The notes under the pieces are model-generated. The model saw only the letters and a list, made by a program, of their open reading frames with translations. It was not told the origin of the DNA and ran no database searches. A stretch of 64,000 bases of DNA from Enorma phocaeensis (GTDB taxonomy: Bacteria; Actinomycetota; Coriobacteriia; Coriobacteriales; Coriobacteriaceae). Location: contig NZ_LT891969.1 in assembly GCF_900186505.1 (NCBI RefSeq), positions 248,001 through 312,000 of the forward strand, written 5' to 3'. A program made the position numbers and the translations under genes. Of the stretch, positions 17,722 to 27,085 are shown piece after piece; position 1 is the stretch's first letter, and every line of letters starts with the position of its first letter.

Positions 17722-18114
17722 TTAAGCCCCGTGTTCCTCGAGAAAGATCTTGCGCGTGACGAAGTTCCACACCATCACGACGGCGGTGGTGATGATCTTC
17801 ACGAGCCGATAATCGAAGGCGGCAAGCTCCGTGCCTGCCCACATGAGCGCGTCGTTGATGGCAAGGCCGATGACGGACAGCACAACGAAGGTGACGAACT
17901 CGCGCGTGCGGCTCATACCTTCGCGATGCTGGAACACATAGCGCATGCTGGCGAGGTAGTTGAACACCACCGAGACGGTGAACGATATCGTTGCCGAGGC
18001 GACCGGGTTCATCCCAAAGACTTCGGTGAGAAAGACCATCACGCCGAAATCGATGAAGAACGCGATGACGCCTACCACGCCGAATTTCATGATCTGTGCG
18101 ACGAGCTTCCCCAT
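17722..18114 (-). CDS. GtrA-family membrane protein (copy 2)
   Basis: 130 residues with four predicted membrane helices. Signatures are KFGVVGVIAFFIDFGVM, SFTVSVVFNYLASMRYVF and the C-terminal basic end (TRKIFLEEHGA). The same inferred role as copy 1: handling of lipid-linked sugars for the envelope. TATAAT at 18178-18173 on the minus strand is a likely -10 box. Two diverged copies 250 bp apart suggest an old tandem duplication, perhaps with different sugar specificities. A UDP-galactopyranose mutase and a glycosyltransferase lie 3.4 kb away. Confidence 0.88.
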   Translation of the reverse strand: MGKLVAQIMKFGVVGVIAFFIDFGVMVFLTEVFGMNPVASATISFTVSVVFNYLASMRYVFQHREGMSRTREFVTFVVLSVIGLAINDALMWAGTELAAFDYRLVKIITTAVVMVWNFVTRKIFLEEHGA

Positions 18115-18233
18115 GGTGCAACTCTTCCGTGTTAGCTATGCTGCCATCTGGCACTTCGTATCCGAACGACGTATTATAGCCGACTCGCTGCGTTGCGAAG
18201 CCCATCTCCACGCAACGCTCCTGGGCGATCGCG

Positions 18234-20138
18234 CTAGTGCTCCTTGATGAGGCCGGTCCGATACGCATCGAGCAGCATGCGCAGGTCTTGGATCTGCTCG
18301 CGGATCTTGGTGCCCGTATCGGTGTCTGCCACCATGATGCGGCGCTCTGCTGCTGCAAACTGCGTGGTCTCGCTACGGATGTCCGCGTTGTGGGTGATAG
18401 CCTCGGTCACCGTCCTAAACGCTTCATGGGCTTTCAGGCGCATGCCGCGAGAGCTCGAGATGAGGGTGTAGCCCGCGATGCCCGTCTTGGGATGGTATGC
18501 CGTGCAGAACCCCCCGTCGATCACGAGCAGTTTGCCGTCGGCGCGGATGGGCTTCTCGCCGCTGGTGGTCTTTACCGGCGTGTGCCCGTTGATGATATGG
18601 CCGCGTTCGGGCTGCACGCCGAACTCGCGCATGATCATGTCGCAACACGCGGGGTCGTGCGTGAGGGTGAAGTAGGGGTCCATGGGCTCGATCCAAGTCG
18701 CCTTGTCTTCGATGAACGAGCGCTCGAATGTCTTCACGTTCCGTCCCGAGAGCGGTGATCGGTGCCCGATCCAGAGGTACCACATCCAGTCGAGTGCATC
18801 GCGGTCGTGGTCGCGCCAGGCACGCCGCGCGATATGGTCGCAGAAATCCAGGTAGTCGCGGCCTGAGCGCCAGGTACCCTCGCAGTTTACGCTCGCGAAG
18901 GTCCCGTCCTCGTTGAGCGGAACGCAGCCATGGAAGAGCAGGTTGTTGTTGCTCACGAGATAGACCGAACCGTGCCGGTAGAGGAAATCGATATGGCTGT
19001 GCAGATGATCGGTACCGGTGAACTCGTCTACCAGCTTCTGGACGATGCGGGCTTCCTCGGGCGTGAGCTCGTAGGGGTGTTCGGGGTCGATGGTGGGGAA
19101 GTCGCTCGTTATGAGCGGATGGGTCTCGTCTCCGATGGTGACCGTGCCCGCTTCGAGGTCGATCTTGTCGAGGAGGAGCCGGTCTTCCATGTCGAATTCA
19201 GGGTGACGATAGATGATCTGGCCCTCGAGCTTGAACAGCAGCACGTCGATGGCCTTCATAAGCGGATCGATTCGCTCGCCGCCGCGGTAGGTCCGGTCTG
19301 CAAAGGACACGAGCCCGCGCAGCGAGATGCCGTAGTCGTTCTCGAGGATCTCGTAGTTGTTGTATCGCAGGTTGTTGCGCAGCACCGATACGATGCATGC
19401 CGCGTCGCCTGCCGCCGCTCCCATCCAGAGGATGTCATGATTGCCCCACTGGATGTCGGTCCGCTGGTGGACGCAGCTCAGCAAGCGGTCCATGATCTTC
19501 GCAGCGCCGCCGCCTCGGTCGAAGATGTCGCCCACCAAGTGGATGTGGTCTACGGCGAGCACCTTGATGAGCTCTGCGAGCGAGTAGATGAACTCCTCTG
19601 TGGAATCGGTTTCGAGGATGGAATCGATGATTCGTTCGTGGTACCTCACACGGTAGTTGTTCTCATCCGGGTGGGTGTGGAGCAGCTCGTCGATGATATA
19701 GGCGAAATCATGCGGGATGGCCTTGCGTACCTTGGAGCGGGTGTAGCGGCTCGACAGGCGACGTGCGACGGTGATGAGCTGGTCGAGCATGCGCTTGTAC
19801 CAGGTGGGGGAGTCTTGATGCGCCGCATGGACGAGGGCGATTTTCTCATGTGGGTAGTAGATGAGCGTGCAGAGATTGTCCTTCTCCTCTTCGTTGAGCG
19901 TATCGCCGAAGTCCTCGTCCACATGCTCGCGAACAACGCCTGAACAGTTGTTGAGGATGTGCAGGAAGGCTTCGTACTCGCCGTGCACGTCGCTCATGAA
20001 GTGCTCGGTTCCCTTGGGAAGGTTCAAGATGGCTTGCAGGTTGATGATCTCGGTGAAGACCGCCTGCTGGTTGGGGAACTGCTGTCCCAGCAGCGAGAGG
20101 TACTTGACGGTCTGCTCGGGAGCATCGTGCATGATCAT
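18234..20138 (-). CDS. fbp: class III fructose-1,6-bisphosphatase
   Basis: Gluconeogenic enzyme converting fructose 1,6-bisphosphate to fructose 6-phosphate. It is of the Firmicutes-type class III family, which belongs to the calcineurin-like metallophosphatases. 634 residues, near the usual 640-670. Metal-binding motifs are visible: MSDVHGEYEAF near the N-terminus, HLVGDIFDRGG, WGNHDILWMGA and GHTPVKTTSGEKPI. AGGAGG lies four bases before the ATG at 20138; the nearby ATG 20132 is a possible alternative. The expected activators are phosphoenolpyruvate-type ligands (family knowledge). Confidence 0.95.
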   Translation of the reverse strand: MIMHDAPEQTVKYLSLLGQQFPNQQAVFTEIINLQAILNLPKGTEHFMSDVHGEYEAFLHILNNCSGVVREHVDEDFGDTLNEEEKDNLCTLIYYPHEKIALVHAAHQDSPTWYKRMLDQLITVARRLSSRYTRSKVRKAIPHDFAYIIDELLHTHPDENNYRVRYHERIIDSILETDSTEEFIYSLAELIKVLAVDHIHLVGDIFDRGGGAAKIMDRLLSCVHQRTDIQWGNHDILWMGAAAGDAACIVSVLRNNLRYNNYEILENDYGISLRGLVSFADRTYRGGERIDPLMKAIDVLLFKLEGQIIYRHPEFDMEDRLLLDKIDLEAGTVTIGDETHPLITSDFPTIDPEHPYELTPEEARIVQKLVDEFTGTDHLHSHIDFLYRHGSVYLVSNNNLLFHGCVPLNEDGTFASVNCEGTWRSGRDYLDFCDHIARRAWRDHDRDALDWMWYLWIGHRSPLSGRNVKTFERSFIEDKATWIEPMDPYFTLTHDPACCDMIMREFGVQPERGHIINGHTPVKTTSGEKPIRADGKLLVIDGGFCTAYHPKTGIAGYTLISSSRGMRLKAHEAFRTVTEAITHNADIRSETTQFAAAERRIMVADTDTGTKIREQIQDLRMLLDAYRTGLIKEH

Positions 20139-20258
20139 GGGGCCTCCTTGGCTGGGTGCCACGGGTCAGTTGCTGCTTCGAGCGTCCGATGGCGGACGCA
20201 GGATGCGCGGTGCCGACCATTATGCCGAGTGGTTATCGAGCCGTCGTGAAGAACGCGC

Positions 20259-20292
20259 GGGGCGCCTGTGAGCGGTCGGCTACAGGCGCCCC
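20259..20292 (-). terminator. hairpin after pta
   Basis: 11-bp perfect GC stem GGGGCGCCTGT / ACAGGCGCCCC with a 12-nt loop, between pta and fbp. On the minus strand it is followed only by a weak U tract, so termination may be partial. Confidence 0.6.
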
Positions 20293-20347
20293 AGCGGCGA
20301 AGTATGTGGACGATATGCGGAGCCGCGAAGCTGCCGCGAAGCTGGCG

Positions 20348-21334
20348 CTACGCGGAGAGCTGCGCCTGGACGCAGGTGATGGCGACGACGCCCACGATGT
20401 CGTCTGCCGAGCAGCCGCGCGAGAGATCGTTCACCGGCTTGGCGATGCCCTGCAGGATCGGGCCGTAGGCTTCAGCCTGGCCAAAGCGCTGAACGAGCTT
20501 GTAGCCGATGTTGCCGGTCTCGAGGTTGGGGAAGACGAGCACGTTCGCGTGGCCGGCGACCTTGCTCTCGGGTGCCTTGAGCTGCGCCACGCTCGGCACG
20601 ATGGCGGCGTCGAGCTGCAGGTCGCCGTCGATGGCGAGCTCGGGCGCCTTGTCCTTGGCGAATGCGGTGGCTTCCTGGACCTTCTTGGCGGTGTCGCCGC
20701 CCGCGGAGCCCATGGTGGAGTAAGAGAGCATGGCGACCTTGGGCTCGATGTCGCCCATGAAGGTCTTGAACGAGTGGGCGGAGGCGATGGCGATCTCGGA
20801 GAGCTCGTCAGAGGTGGGGTCGATATTCAGCCCGCAGTCAGCGAAGACGAGCGTGCCGTCGGCGCCGAACTCAGGCGTCTTGGTGCACATGACCATGAAG
20901 GCGGAGACGAGCTTGGTACCAGGGGCGGTCTTGAGGATCTGGAGCGCCGGGCGCAAGGTGTTGGCGGTGGAATGGCAGGCACCCGAGACCAGGCCGTCGG
21001 CATCTCCCATCTTGACCATCATGGTGCCGTAGTAGGTTGCGTCCATCATCTGGGCGCGCGCCTGCTCGATGGTGACGCCCTTCTTGGCACGCAGCTCGGC
21101 GAACTTCTGGGAGTACGCCTCATGGTTGGGGGCCGTGGGGCTCGTCGGGTCGATGACCTGCGCGCCGGGGACGTCGATCTGGGCAGGGTCGCCGAGGATG
21201 ACGAGCTTCGCCAGACCCTCCTCAATGATCTTCTTGGCTGCCTCGATCGTGCGCGGATCCTCGCCCTCGGGGAGGACGATCGTCTTGACGTCCGTCTTGG
21301 CGGCGGCCTTCATTCGGTTCAGGAAGTCACTCAT
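20348..21334 (-). CDS. pta: phosphate acetyltransferase
   Basis: Converts acetyl-CoA and phosphate to acetyl phosphate, feeding ATP formation by acetate kinase. 328 residues, the short single-domain (catalytic-only) form. Family features include KTIVLPEGEDPRTIEAA at the N-terminus, SGACHSTANTLRPALQILK and VFADCGLNIDPT, and the C-terminal GPILQGIAKPVNDLSRGCS. ATG 21334 is preferred to the TTG one codon earlier because GAGGAG sits five bases upstream. Acetate kinase is not adjacent. Divergent from glf. Confidence 0.95.
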   Translation of the reverse strand: MSDFLNRMKAAAKTDVKTIVLPEGEDPRTIEAAKKIIEEGLAKLVILGDPAQIDVPGAQVIDPTSPTAPNHEAYSQKFAELRAKKGVTIEQARAQMMDATYYGTMMVKMGDADGLVSGACHSTANTLRPALQILKTAPGTKLVSAFMVMCTKTPEFGADGTLVFADCGLNIDPTSDELSEIAIASAHSFKTFMGDIEPKVAMLSYSTMGSAGGDTAKKVQEATAFAKDKAPELAIDGDLQLDAAIVPSVAQLKAPESKVAGHANVLVFPNLETGNIGYKLVQRFGQAEAYGPILQGIAKPVNDLSRGCSADDIVGVVAITCVQAQLSA

Positions 21335-21460
21335 CAATGCTCCTCATGTCATGGCCCATACACGCGCTCCGTGGGATATCCGCTGCATGCGCGAATCCGC
21401 CCCGCGCATTCAGATAATCGACACACGGCGCACCATGTTGAGCTTTCCTTGTGTGACATG

Positions 21461-21489
21461 ACCTATTATATGACCCTGAGCGCTATAAT
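21461..21489 (+). promoter_or_regulatory. probable promoter of glf operon
   Basis: TATAAT at 21484-21489 lies inside a small inverted repeat (GAGCG...CGCTC, 21478-21494), 61 bases before the glf start. The -35 region is poor. Confidence 0.45.
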
Positions 21490-21550
21490 CGCTCTGATAA
21501 ATGCCCGTATGTCCTCTAGGACATCCGAGAGTAGCCTGCAAGGAGCACAT

Positions 21551-22753
21551 ATGGATATCTCGAACGGCCTTCCCGAGACGTTCAACCCCGATTCGTATGA
21601 CATGATCGTGGTCGGAGCCGGGTACGCCGGAGCGGTGTGCGCCCGCCGTATCGCGGAGAGCGCCGGATTCCGCGTGGCGGTTCTTGAGCGCCGCGACCAC
21701 ATCGCGGGCAATGCCTTTGACCGCTTGAACGAGGACGGCATCCTCATCCACGAGTACGGTCCGCATATCTACCATACCTACAGCGAGCGCGTGCACGAGT
21801 TCCTCTCGCGTTTTACCAAGTGGACCGACTACCAGCACAAGGTCCTTGCCAACATCCATGGCACGCTCATGCCCGTGCCCTTCAACCATACGAGCCTGAA
21901 GCTCGCCTTCGGCGAGGAGCGCGGCGAGCAGCTCTACCAGAAGCTCGTGGACGCGTTCGGGGCCGATAAGAAGGTCCCCATCATGGAGCTCCGCCAGAAG
22001 AACGATCCCGACCTGCAGGAGGTCGCCGATTACGTTTACGAGAACGTCTTCCTCTACTACACCATGAAGCAATGGGGCCAGACGCCCGATGAGATCGACC
22101 CGTCGGTCACCGGACGCGTGCCGGTTTTCATCGGCGATGACGACCGCTACTTCCCGCAGGCTCCCTACCAGGGCATGCCCGAGGAGGGCTACACGGTGCT
22201 CTTCGAGCATATGCTCGATCACGACCTCATCGATGTGTTCGTGGGCGTTGATGCCCGTGACATCTTCGAGATCGGCGAGACGAACGTCAAGGTCTGCGGC
22301 AAGGTCTACGGCGGCGAGATCGTCTACACCGGTCCGCTCGACGAGCTCTTCAACCTCGACCTCGGCGCGCTTCCGTACCGCACGCTCGACATGGTCTTCG
22401 AGACCCTCGACCAGGACCAGTTCCAGCCCGTGGGCACCGTGAACTACACCACGAGCGAGGATTTCACGCGCATCACCGAGTTCAAGAACATGACCGGGCA
22501 GGTGGTGCCGGGCAAGACCACCATCATGAAGGAGTTTAGCCACGCGTACGAGCCCGGCAGCGGCCAGACTCCGTACTACGCCATCATCGATCCCAAGAAC
22601 CAGGAGCTCTACGAGCGCTACCTGGAGCGCGTGCAGAACCTCACCAACTTCCATCCGGTGGGCCGTCTCGCCGAGTACCGCTACTACGATATGGATGCGG
22701 TGACCGAGTCCGCCCTCGACCTATCCGACGAAATCATTGCCTGCCATGCATAA
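21551..22753 (+). CDS. glf: UDP-galactopyranose mutase
   Basis: Flavoenzyme converting UDP-galactopyranose to UDP-galactofuranose, the donor for galactofuranose in surface glycans. 400 residues, the usual family length. The N-terminal FAD-binding motif is VVGAGYAGAVCARRIAE, followed by ERRDHIAGNAFD. The family HEYGPHIYHT motif carries the essential histidine. GTVNYT and DPKNQELYERY mark the C-terminal half. The frame continues far upstream only because it runs antisense through pta; AAGGAG before ATG 21551 fixes the start. The glycosyltransferase gene overlaps the stop codon. Confidence 0.95.
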   Translation: MDISNGLPETFNPDSYDMIVVGAGYAGAVCARRIAESAGFRVAVLERRDHIAGNAFDRLNEDGILIHEYGPHIYHTYSERVHEFLSRFTKWTDYQHKVLANIHGTLMPVPFNHTSLKLAFGEERGEQLYQKLVDAFGADKKVPIMELRQKNDPDLQEVADYVYENVFLYYTMKQWGQTPDEIDPSVTGRVPVFIGDDDRYFPQAPYQGMPEEGYTVLFEHMLDHDLIDVFVGVDARDIFEIGETNVKVCGKVYGGEIVYTGPLDELFNLDLGALPYRTLDMVFETLDQDQFQPVGTVNYTTSEDFTRITEFKNMTGQVVPGKTTIMKEFSHAYEPGSGQTPYYAIIDPKNQELYERYLERVQNLTNFHPVGRLAEYRYYDMDAVTESALDLSDEIIACHA

Positions 22754-23777
22754 GATCATCACTTTTGGAATTCCCTGCTACAACTCTGCCGCCGACATGG
22801 ACCATTGCATCACCTCGATTCTCGAGGGAAGCAACTTCGCTCCCGATGTGGAGATCATCATCGTTGATGACGGCAGCAAGGACGAGACGCCTGCCAAGGC
22901 GGACGAGTGGGAGGAGCGCTACCCCGGCATCATCCGCGCCATCCATCAGGAGAACGGCGGCCATGGTATAGCCGTCCTCTCCGGTTTGCGCGAGGCGCAG
23001 GGCGTGTACTACAAGGTTGTCGACTCCGATGACTGGCTCGATGCGTCGGCTCTTTCCACGATGCTCACCATCCTGCGCGGCTTTGAGGAGCGCGGCACGC
23101 TCGTTGACCTCTTCATCTCGAACTATGTGTACGAGAAGGTGCACGAGGGCAAGCACATGACCATCAGCTACCATGGCGCTCTGCCCCGTAAGAAGATCTT
23201 CGGCTGGGATAAGGTCGGTTACTTCCGCCCCGACCAGAATCTGCTCATGCACAGCCTCACCTACCGCACGGAGGTGGTGCGTGAGGCGGACCTGCCGATG
23301 CCGCCTCACACGTTCTACGTGGATAACATCTATGCATACGTGCCGTTACCGCTGTGCAAGACCATGTATTACGCGGACATCGACCTCTATCGCTACTTCA
23401 TTGGCCGTGAGGGCCAGAGCGTGAACGAGGCTACGATGATTCGCCGCCTGGACCAGCAGTTCCGCATCACGCGCATCATGATGAAGGCGTATCATCTCTA
23501 CACCGACATCAAGGAGGCGCGCCTGAGCTCTTACATGATGGGCTATTTCACCATGATGATGTCCGTCTGCTCCATCTTCTCCAAGCTCTCGGAGGATCCT
23601 GAGATGAAGGAGGAGAACAAGCGCATCTGGGCTGAGCTCAAGGAATACGACGAGCGCATGTATCGTCATGCGCGCTGCGGCCTTTTGGGCATCGGGACCA
23701 ACCTGCCCACCAAGGCTGGCGAGAAGACCTCCATCGCGCTCTATCGCGTGGCGAACAGGATCTTCAAGTTCAACTGA
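22746..23777 (+). CDS. family 2 (GT-A) glycosyltransferase
   Basis: Transfers a sugar from a nucleotide donor; by context it probably works in galactofuranose or other surface-glycan synthesis. 343 residues. The GT-A domain has FGIPCYNSAADMDHC, the DDGS nucleotide-binding motif and the metal-binding DSDDW (about residues 93-97). The C-terminal part is helical with several hydrophobic stretches (SYMMGYFTMMMSVCSIF). ATG 22746 overlaps the glf stop by 8 bases without a clear ribosome site, indicating translational coupling. Confidence 0.88.
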   Translation: MHKIITFGIPCYNSAADMDHCITSILEGSNFAPDVEIIIVDDGSKDETPAKADEWEERYPGIIRAIHQENGGHGIAVLSGLREAQGVYYKVVDSDDWLDASALSTMLTILRGFEERGTLVDLFISNYVYEKVHEGKHMTISYHGALPRKKIFGWDKVGYFRPDQNLLMHSLTYRTEVVREADLPMPPHTFYVDNIYAYVPLPLCKTMYYADIDLYRYFIGREGQSVNEATMIRRLDQQFRITRIMMKAYHLYTDIKEARLSSYMMGYFTMMMSVCSIFSKLSEDPEMKEENKRIWAELKEYDERMYRHARCGLLGIGTNLPTKAGEKTSIALYRVANRIFKFN

Positions 23778-23852
23778 CAAAGATGCGAGGGCTTGTTGCG
23801 CTCGGGAATCCCTGTAGTAAGGAGCCTGCCCAGCAACATCGAACCGCATGTG

Positions 23853-23881
23853 AAGGGGCCATCGGAAACCGATGGCCCCTT
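23853..23881 (+). terminator. strong intrinsic terminator of glf operon
   Basis: 13-bp stem AAGGGGCCATCGG / CCGATGGCCCCTT with a 3-nt loop, then TTTT. It lies 75 bp after the glycosyltransferase stop. Confidence 0.9.
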
Positions 23882-23953
23882 TTCGGTGTCTGAACCGTGT
23901 CAGGCGGTCCCGCCCATCATGTCAAGCGGTCCCGCCCAAAGGCTCGATTCGCG

Positions 23954-25411
23954 CTAGATGGTAAACACGCCGGTCGCGAGCAGGTAGATCGTTACCACTG
24001 CGATGATCATGAGCACGATGGCCAATATAAGTTCCCAGCGCTCGAACGGCTTGTGCTTGTACTCACGGCATGCCATCAGATAGGCGACCATGCCGGGGAT
24101 GTAGAGGATGCAGCACATCATGAGCAGGTTGACGCCGGCGAGGAGGATGGCGACCACAAGGTAGATGGTGGCGACGAGCCCCAGCACGAGCGAGCCCATC
24201 TGTCCCTCATGCCGCTTGGGCCAAGCCCACTTGACCATGTAGGCAGAGGCGAGCGCCCACGAGATGACGATCGCCGCCGTGGTGAGCGAGTAGGCGAATT
24301 GGTAGGCGGCGTCGGAGAACAGCACCACGATGCAGAGCAACTGGATCATGAGGCCGGTGGCCATGAGGCAGGCAGTAGGTGCGCCGTGCTTGTTGAACTT
24401 GGCGAACAGGCTCGGTACGAGCTCCATCTTTCCGAGGCTGCTCATGGCCTCGGCGGCGAGCATGGTGTAGGAAAGCCAGGCACCCATGATGGAGATCGCA
24501 AGGCCGCCCGAGATGAAAGCGCCGCCCCAGGGCCCCACAGCCTCCTGGAAGATGTAGGCCATCGAGGGCGAGCCGAGCTCCATGAGTTCGTCGCGGGTGA
24601 GGAAGCCGTACGGCAGCACGGACGCCGCGATGTAGATGATGACGAGCGACACGCAGCCAAGCACGGTCGCGCGAGAGACATCGCTCTTCTTGTTGGCGCG
24701 ATGCCCCAGCACCGTGGCGCCTTCCATACCAGCGAAGACCCACATCATGACCATGAGGCAATTCACGATCTGCGTGCCCAGGTCTCCCGGCGCCGTCTCA
24801 CCACCCATGTTGTTGGCGAGCGTGCCCCAGAAATCGGCGGTGAAGACGTCGAAGCTGAAGACGAAGATCATCGTGACGATGAACGCGAAGATGGGGACGA
24901 GCTTGCACACCATCACGATGGCGTTAACCACCGAGGCTTCCTCGACACCATGGTTCACGAGCAGGATGATGAACCAGTTGACAACGGACATGAAGATGAC
25001 CGCGGGCACGGTGAGCTCGCCGGCGAAGGGGGGATAGAAGTAGCCGATCGCCGTGCAGAGCATAACGGCGAAGGCGACGTTCCCGATCCAGGTGGCAAGC
25101 CAGTACCCCCAGCCCGAGACGAACCCTACGAACCGGCCGAACCCCTCTTCGGCATACGCGACGATACCGCGGAGGTCCGGGCGGGCGAGCGATAGGCGAC
25201 CGAACGTGGTGCCCAGCGCGATGAAGCCGACGCCGGTGAGAATCCAGGCCACGATTGCGGCGCCCGGTGCAGCGGCCGCCGAGATGTCGGTCGAGAGCGC
25301 GAAAACGCCCGATCCGATGGAAGACGAAATCACGAGGGCGATGAGGCCCATGAGGCCGATGCCTTTATGTGGCGCCTCCGTCGCTGGGGTGGTTTCGGTT
25401 GGTGTAGACAT
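23954..25411 (-). CDS. APC-family amino acid antiporter, arginine/ornithine (ArcD)-like
   Basis: Membrane exchanger of the basic amino acid/polyamine antiporter (APA) group. 485 residues, about 12 to 13 hydrophobic helices. TM1 carries the unwound-helix signature ISSSIGSGVFAL, followed by APGAAIVAWILTG. The TM6 region is MMWVFAGMEGATVLGHRA with the E-G pattern found in ArcD and lysine permeases. The ATG is preceded by AAGGAG. Substrate is inferred from the family; an arginine deiminase locus lies 7 kb away with a different transporter, so this could be a second arginine-ornithine exchanger or handle another basic amino acid. Confidence 0.85.
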   Translation of the reverse strand: MSTPTETTPATEAPHKGIGLMGLIALVISSSIGSGVFALSTDISAAAAPGAAIVAWILTGVGFIALGTTFGRLSLARPDLRGIVAYAEEGFGRFVGFVSGWGYWLATWIGNVAFAVMLCTAIGYFYPPFAGELTVPAVIFMSVVNWFIILLVNHGVEEASVVNAIVMVCKLVPIFAFIVTMIFVFSFDVFTADFWGTLANNMGGETAPGDLGTQIVNCLMVMMWVFAGMEGATVLGHRANKKSDVSRATVLGCVSLVIIYIAASVLPYGFLTRDELMELGSPSMAYIFQEAVGPWGGAFISGGLAISIMGAWLSYTMLAAEAMSSLGKMELVPSLFAKFNKHGAPTACLMATGLMIQLLCIVVLFSDAAYQFAYSLTTAAIVISWALASAYMVKWAWPKRHEGQMGSLVLGLVATIYLVVAILLAGVNLLMMCCILYIPGMVAYLMACREYKHKPFERWELILAIVLMIIAVVTIYLLATGVFTI

Positions 25412-25498
25412 ATTTGCTCCTTGGTTGCCCTACATGCCAGATGGGGCGATTATGCACAGAAAAATGCAACTTCGGCCCCAATCTATGCAGAATGATAG

Positions 25499-26494
25499 CT
25501 AACCATGAAGCTCCGCGTTGGCGGGTATCCCGCATATTCCGCAAGCGGTGAGGCATCCCGCGCAAATGGCTTGCTCGAGCGCGCGGGTCGCTGCCAGCCC
25601 CATCAAGTCGAGGGGGACATCGCACTCGACCATACCCGAGGCGAGGACGTAGATGGTATCGCCATCGTTGGTGGTGTGCGTGGGGCGAATCGTATGCGCA
25701 TAGGCATCGGCTGCCATCTGGGCGACCTTGGTTGCCTGCGCCTTGGTTAGGCGCGCATCGGTGATGATGCAGGAGATGGTCGTATTGGTGCGGTCGAGCG
25801 GCATGGTGAGATTCGCAGCCGATGCAAGCATGTCCTCTTCCATGTCGACGATCTCGACACTATCTGGAGTGGCGCGCATGCCGGCGATCGCCGATCCGGT
25901 TGCCGGATCGTAGACGTTGCCGCAGGCATTCACTGCCGCGATGGCACCGACATGGATGTCGCCGATGGCCAAAGCGCGCGCTCCGAGCCCGCCTTTCATG
26001 GCGCATGCGGGTCCGCGGAGCTTTCCCACGGTCGCGCCGGTTCCCGCTCCGACGGTTCCCTCGGGGCAAGCGCGGGTTCCGTCGAGGGCGTCCCTCGTGG
26101 CGGCTATGCCCGCCTCGATACCAGGTCGCACGGTGCCATCTCCAAAGGCGAGATCGAACAGGCAGCTCGAGCAGACGATGGGGACGCAGGTAGGACCAAC
26201 GGGCAAGCCGATGCCTCGGTGCTCCAGCTCACGCATTACGCCTGATGCGGCTTCGAGTCCGAATGCCGAGCCACCGGATAGGCAGACGGCATGTACGGTA
26301 TCGACCGTGTTTTCAGGTTTGAGCAGATCGGTCTCGCGCGAGGCGGGCGCGCCGCCGCGCACATCGACGCCGCCCGTGGCACCATCGGGGGCGACGATGA
26401 CGGTGCAGCCCGTACCCGCCGTGCGATCGCTCCAGTTGCCGATGGAGAACCCCTTGATATCACGTATGGGGAAGGTTCGGTATGCGTCAGCCAT
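25499..26494 (-). CDS. P1-family peptidase (DmpA / L-aminopeptidase-D-esterase-like)
   Basis: N-terminal nucleophile type hydrolase; the family self-cleaves into two chains and acts on small peptides or amides. 331 residues. Visible motifs are FSIGNWSDRTAGTGCTVIV, the glycine-rich CLSGGSAFGLEAASGV, VGAGTGATVGKLRG, and the region around the expected cleavage site NTTISCIITDARLTKAQ. The exact nucleophile cannot be proven by eye. It is the last gene of an operon-like row (DJ-1, maf, peptidase), with a 12-bp gap to maf. True substrate unknown. Confidence 0.88.
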   Translation of the reverse strand: MADAYRTFPIRDIKGFSIGNWSDRTAGTGCTVIVAPDGATGGVDVRGGAPASRETDLLKPENTVDTVHAVCLSGGSAFGLEAASGVMRELEHRGIGLPVGPTCVPIVCSSCLFDLAFGDGTVRPGIEAGIAATRDALDGTRACPEGTVGAGTGATVGKLRGPACAMKGGLGARALAIGDIHVGAIAAVNACGNVYDPATGSAIAGMRATPDSVEIVDMEEDMLASAANLTMPLDRTNTTISCIITDARLTKAQATKVAQMAADAYAHTIRPTHTTNDGDTIYVLASGMVECDVPLDLMGLAATRALEQAICAGCLTACGICGIPANAELHG

Positions 26495-26506
26495 GCTGTT
26501 TCCATC

Positions 26507-27085
26507 CTAGCTAGCGGTTGCTCCAAAAGCGCGCAGGCGACGTACCACCTGCGCGATGGGGAGGCCAACTACCGTGTAGAAGTCCCCCTCGATGCCCTTG
26601 ACCAGAAGGCGCCCCCCGATACCTTGGATGCCGTATGAACCGGCCTTGTCCATAGGCTCTCCGGTTGCCACGTAGGTGCGAATCTCGCTTTCGGTAAGCG
26701 GGTAGAAGGTTACCCGCGTGGTTGAGACGAACGACTCGGCTGTGTCTGGGGCACCGCCCCGTGCGATGCACACGCCTGTTGCCACCTCATGGGTCTTACC
26801 CGAGAGGCGCGCAAGCATCCGCTCGGCATCCTGCTCATCGACAGGCTTGCCCAAAACGGTGCCATCGAGCGCGACGACGGTGTCCGCTGCCACGACGAGC
26901 TCGCCGGGTTCTGCATCCTTGCGTGCGGCGCACGTCGCTTTCAGGCGCGCAAGGCGCTCGACGAGTGCCGCCGGCGTCTCGTTCTCAAGCATGCTCTCGT
27001 CGATGTCGGCGGGAATGACGCGCACATCGAATCCAGCTTCGCGCATGAGCGAGATGCGCCGGGGAGACTGGGATGCAAGGATCAT
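26507..27085 (-). CDS. maf: Maf-like nucleotide pyrophosphatase
   Basis: Hydrolyses non-canonical or pyrimidine nucleoside triphosphates to monophosphates, a house-cleaning role. 192 residues, normal length. The substrate-binding loop ASQSPRR lies directly after the initiating Met-Ile-Leu. Conserved residues continue with DIDES, VVAADTVVALDGTVLGKP and the C-terminal YGIQGIGGRLLVKGIEGDFY. The start codon overlaps the stop of the DJ-1 gene (ATGA), so the two are translationally coupled. Confidence 0.93.
   Translation of the reverse strand: MILASQSPRRISLMREAGFDVRVIPADIDESMLENETPAALVERLARLKATCAARKDAEPGELVVAADTVVALDGTVLGKPVDEQDAERMLARLSGKTHEVATGVCIARGGAPDTAESFVSTTRVTFYPLTESEIRTYVATGEPMDKAGSYGIQGIGGRLLVKGIEGDFYTVVGLPIAQVVRRLRAFGATAS

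Noticed and set aside
18237..19943. Long plus-strand frames opposite fbp
   Set aside because: They mirror fbp codon bias on the antisense strand and have no start signals or domain features.
20156..21550. Long plus-strand open frame running in phase into glf
   Set aside because: It lies antisense to pta and is open because of GC codon bias. A clear ribosome site and the family N-terminus place the glf start at 21551.
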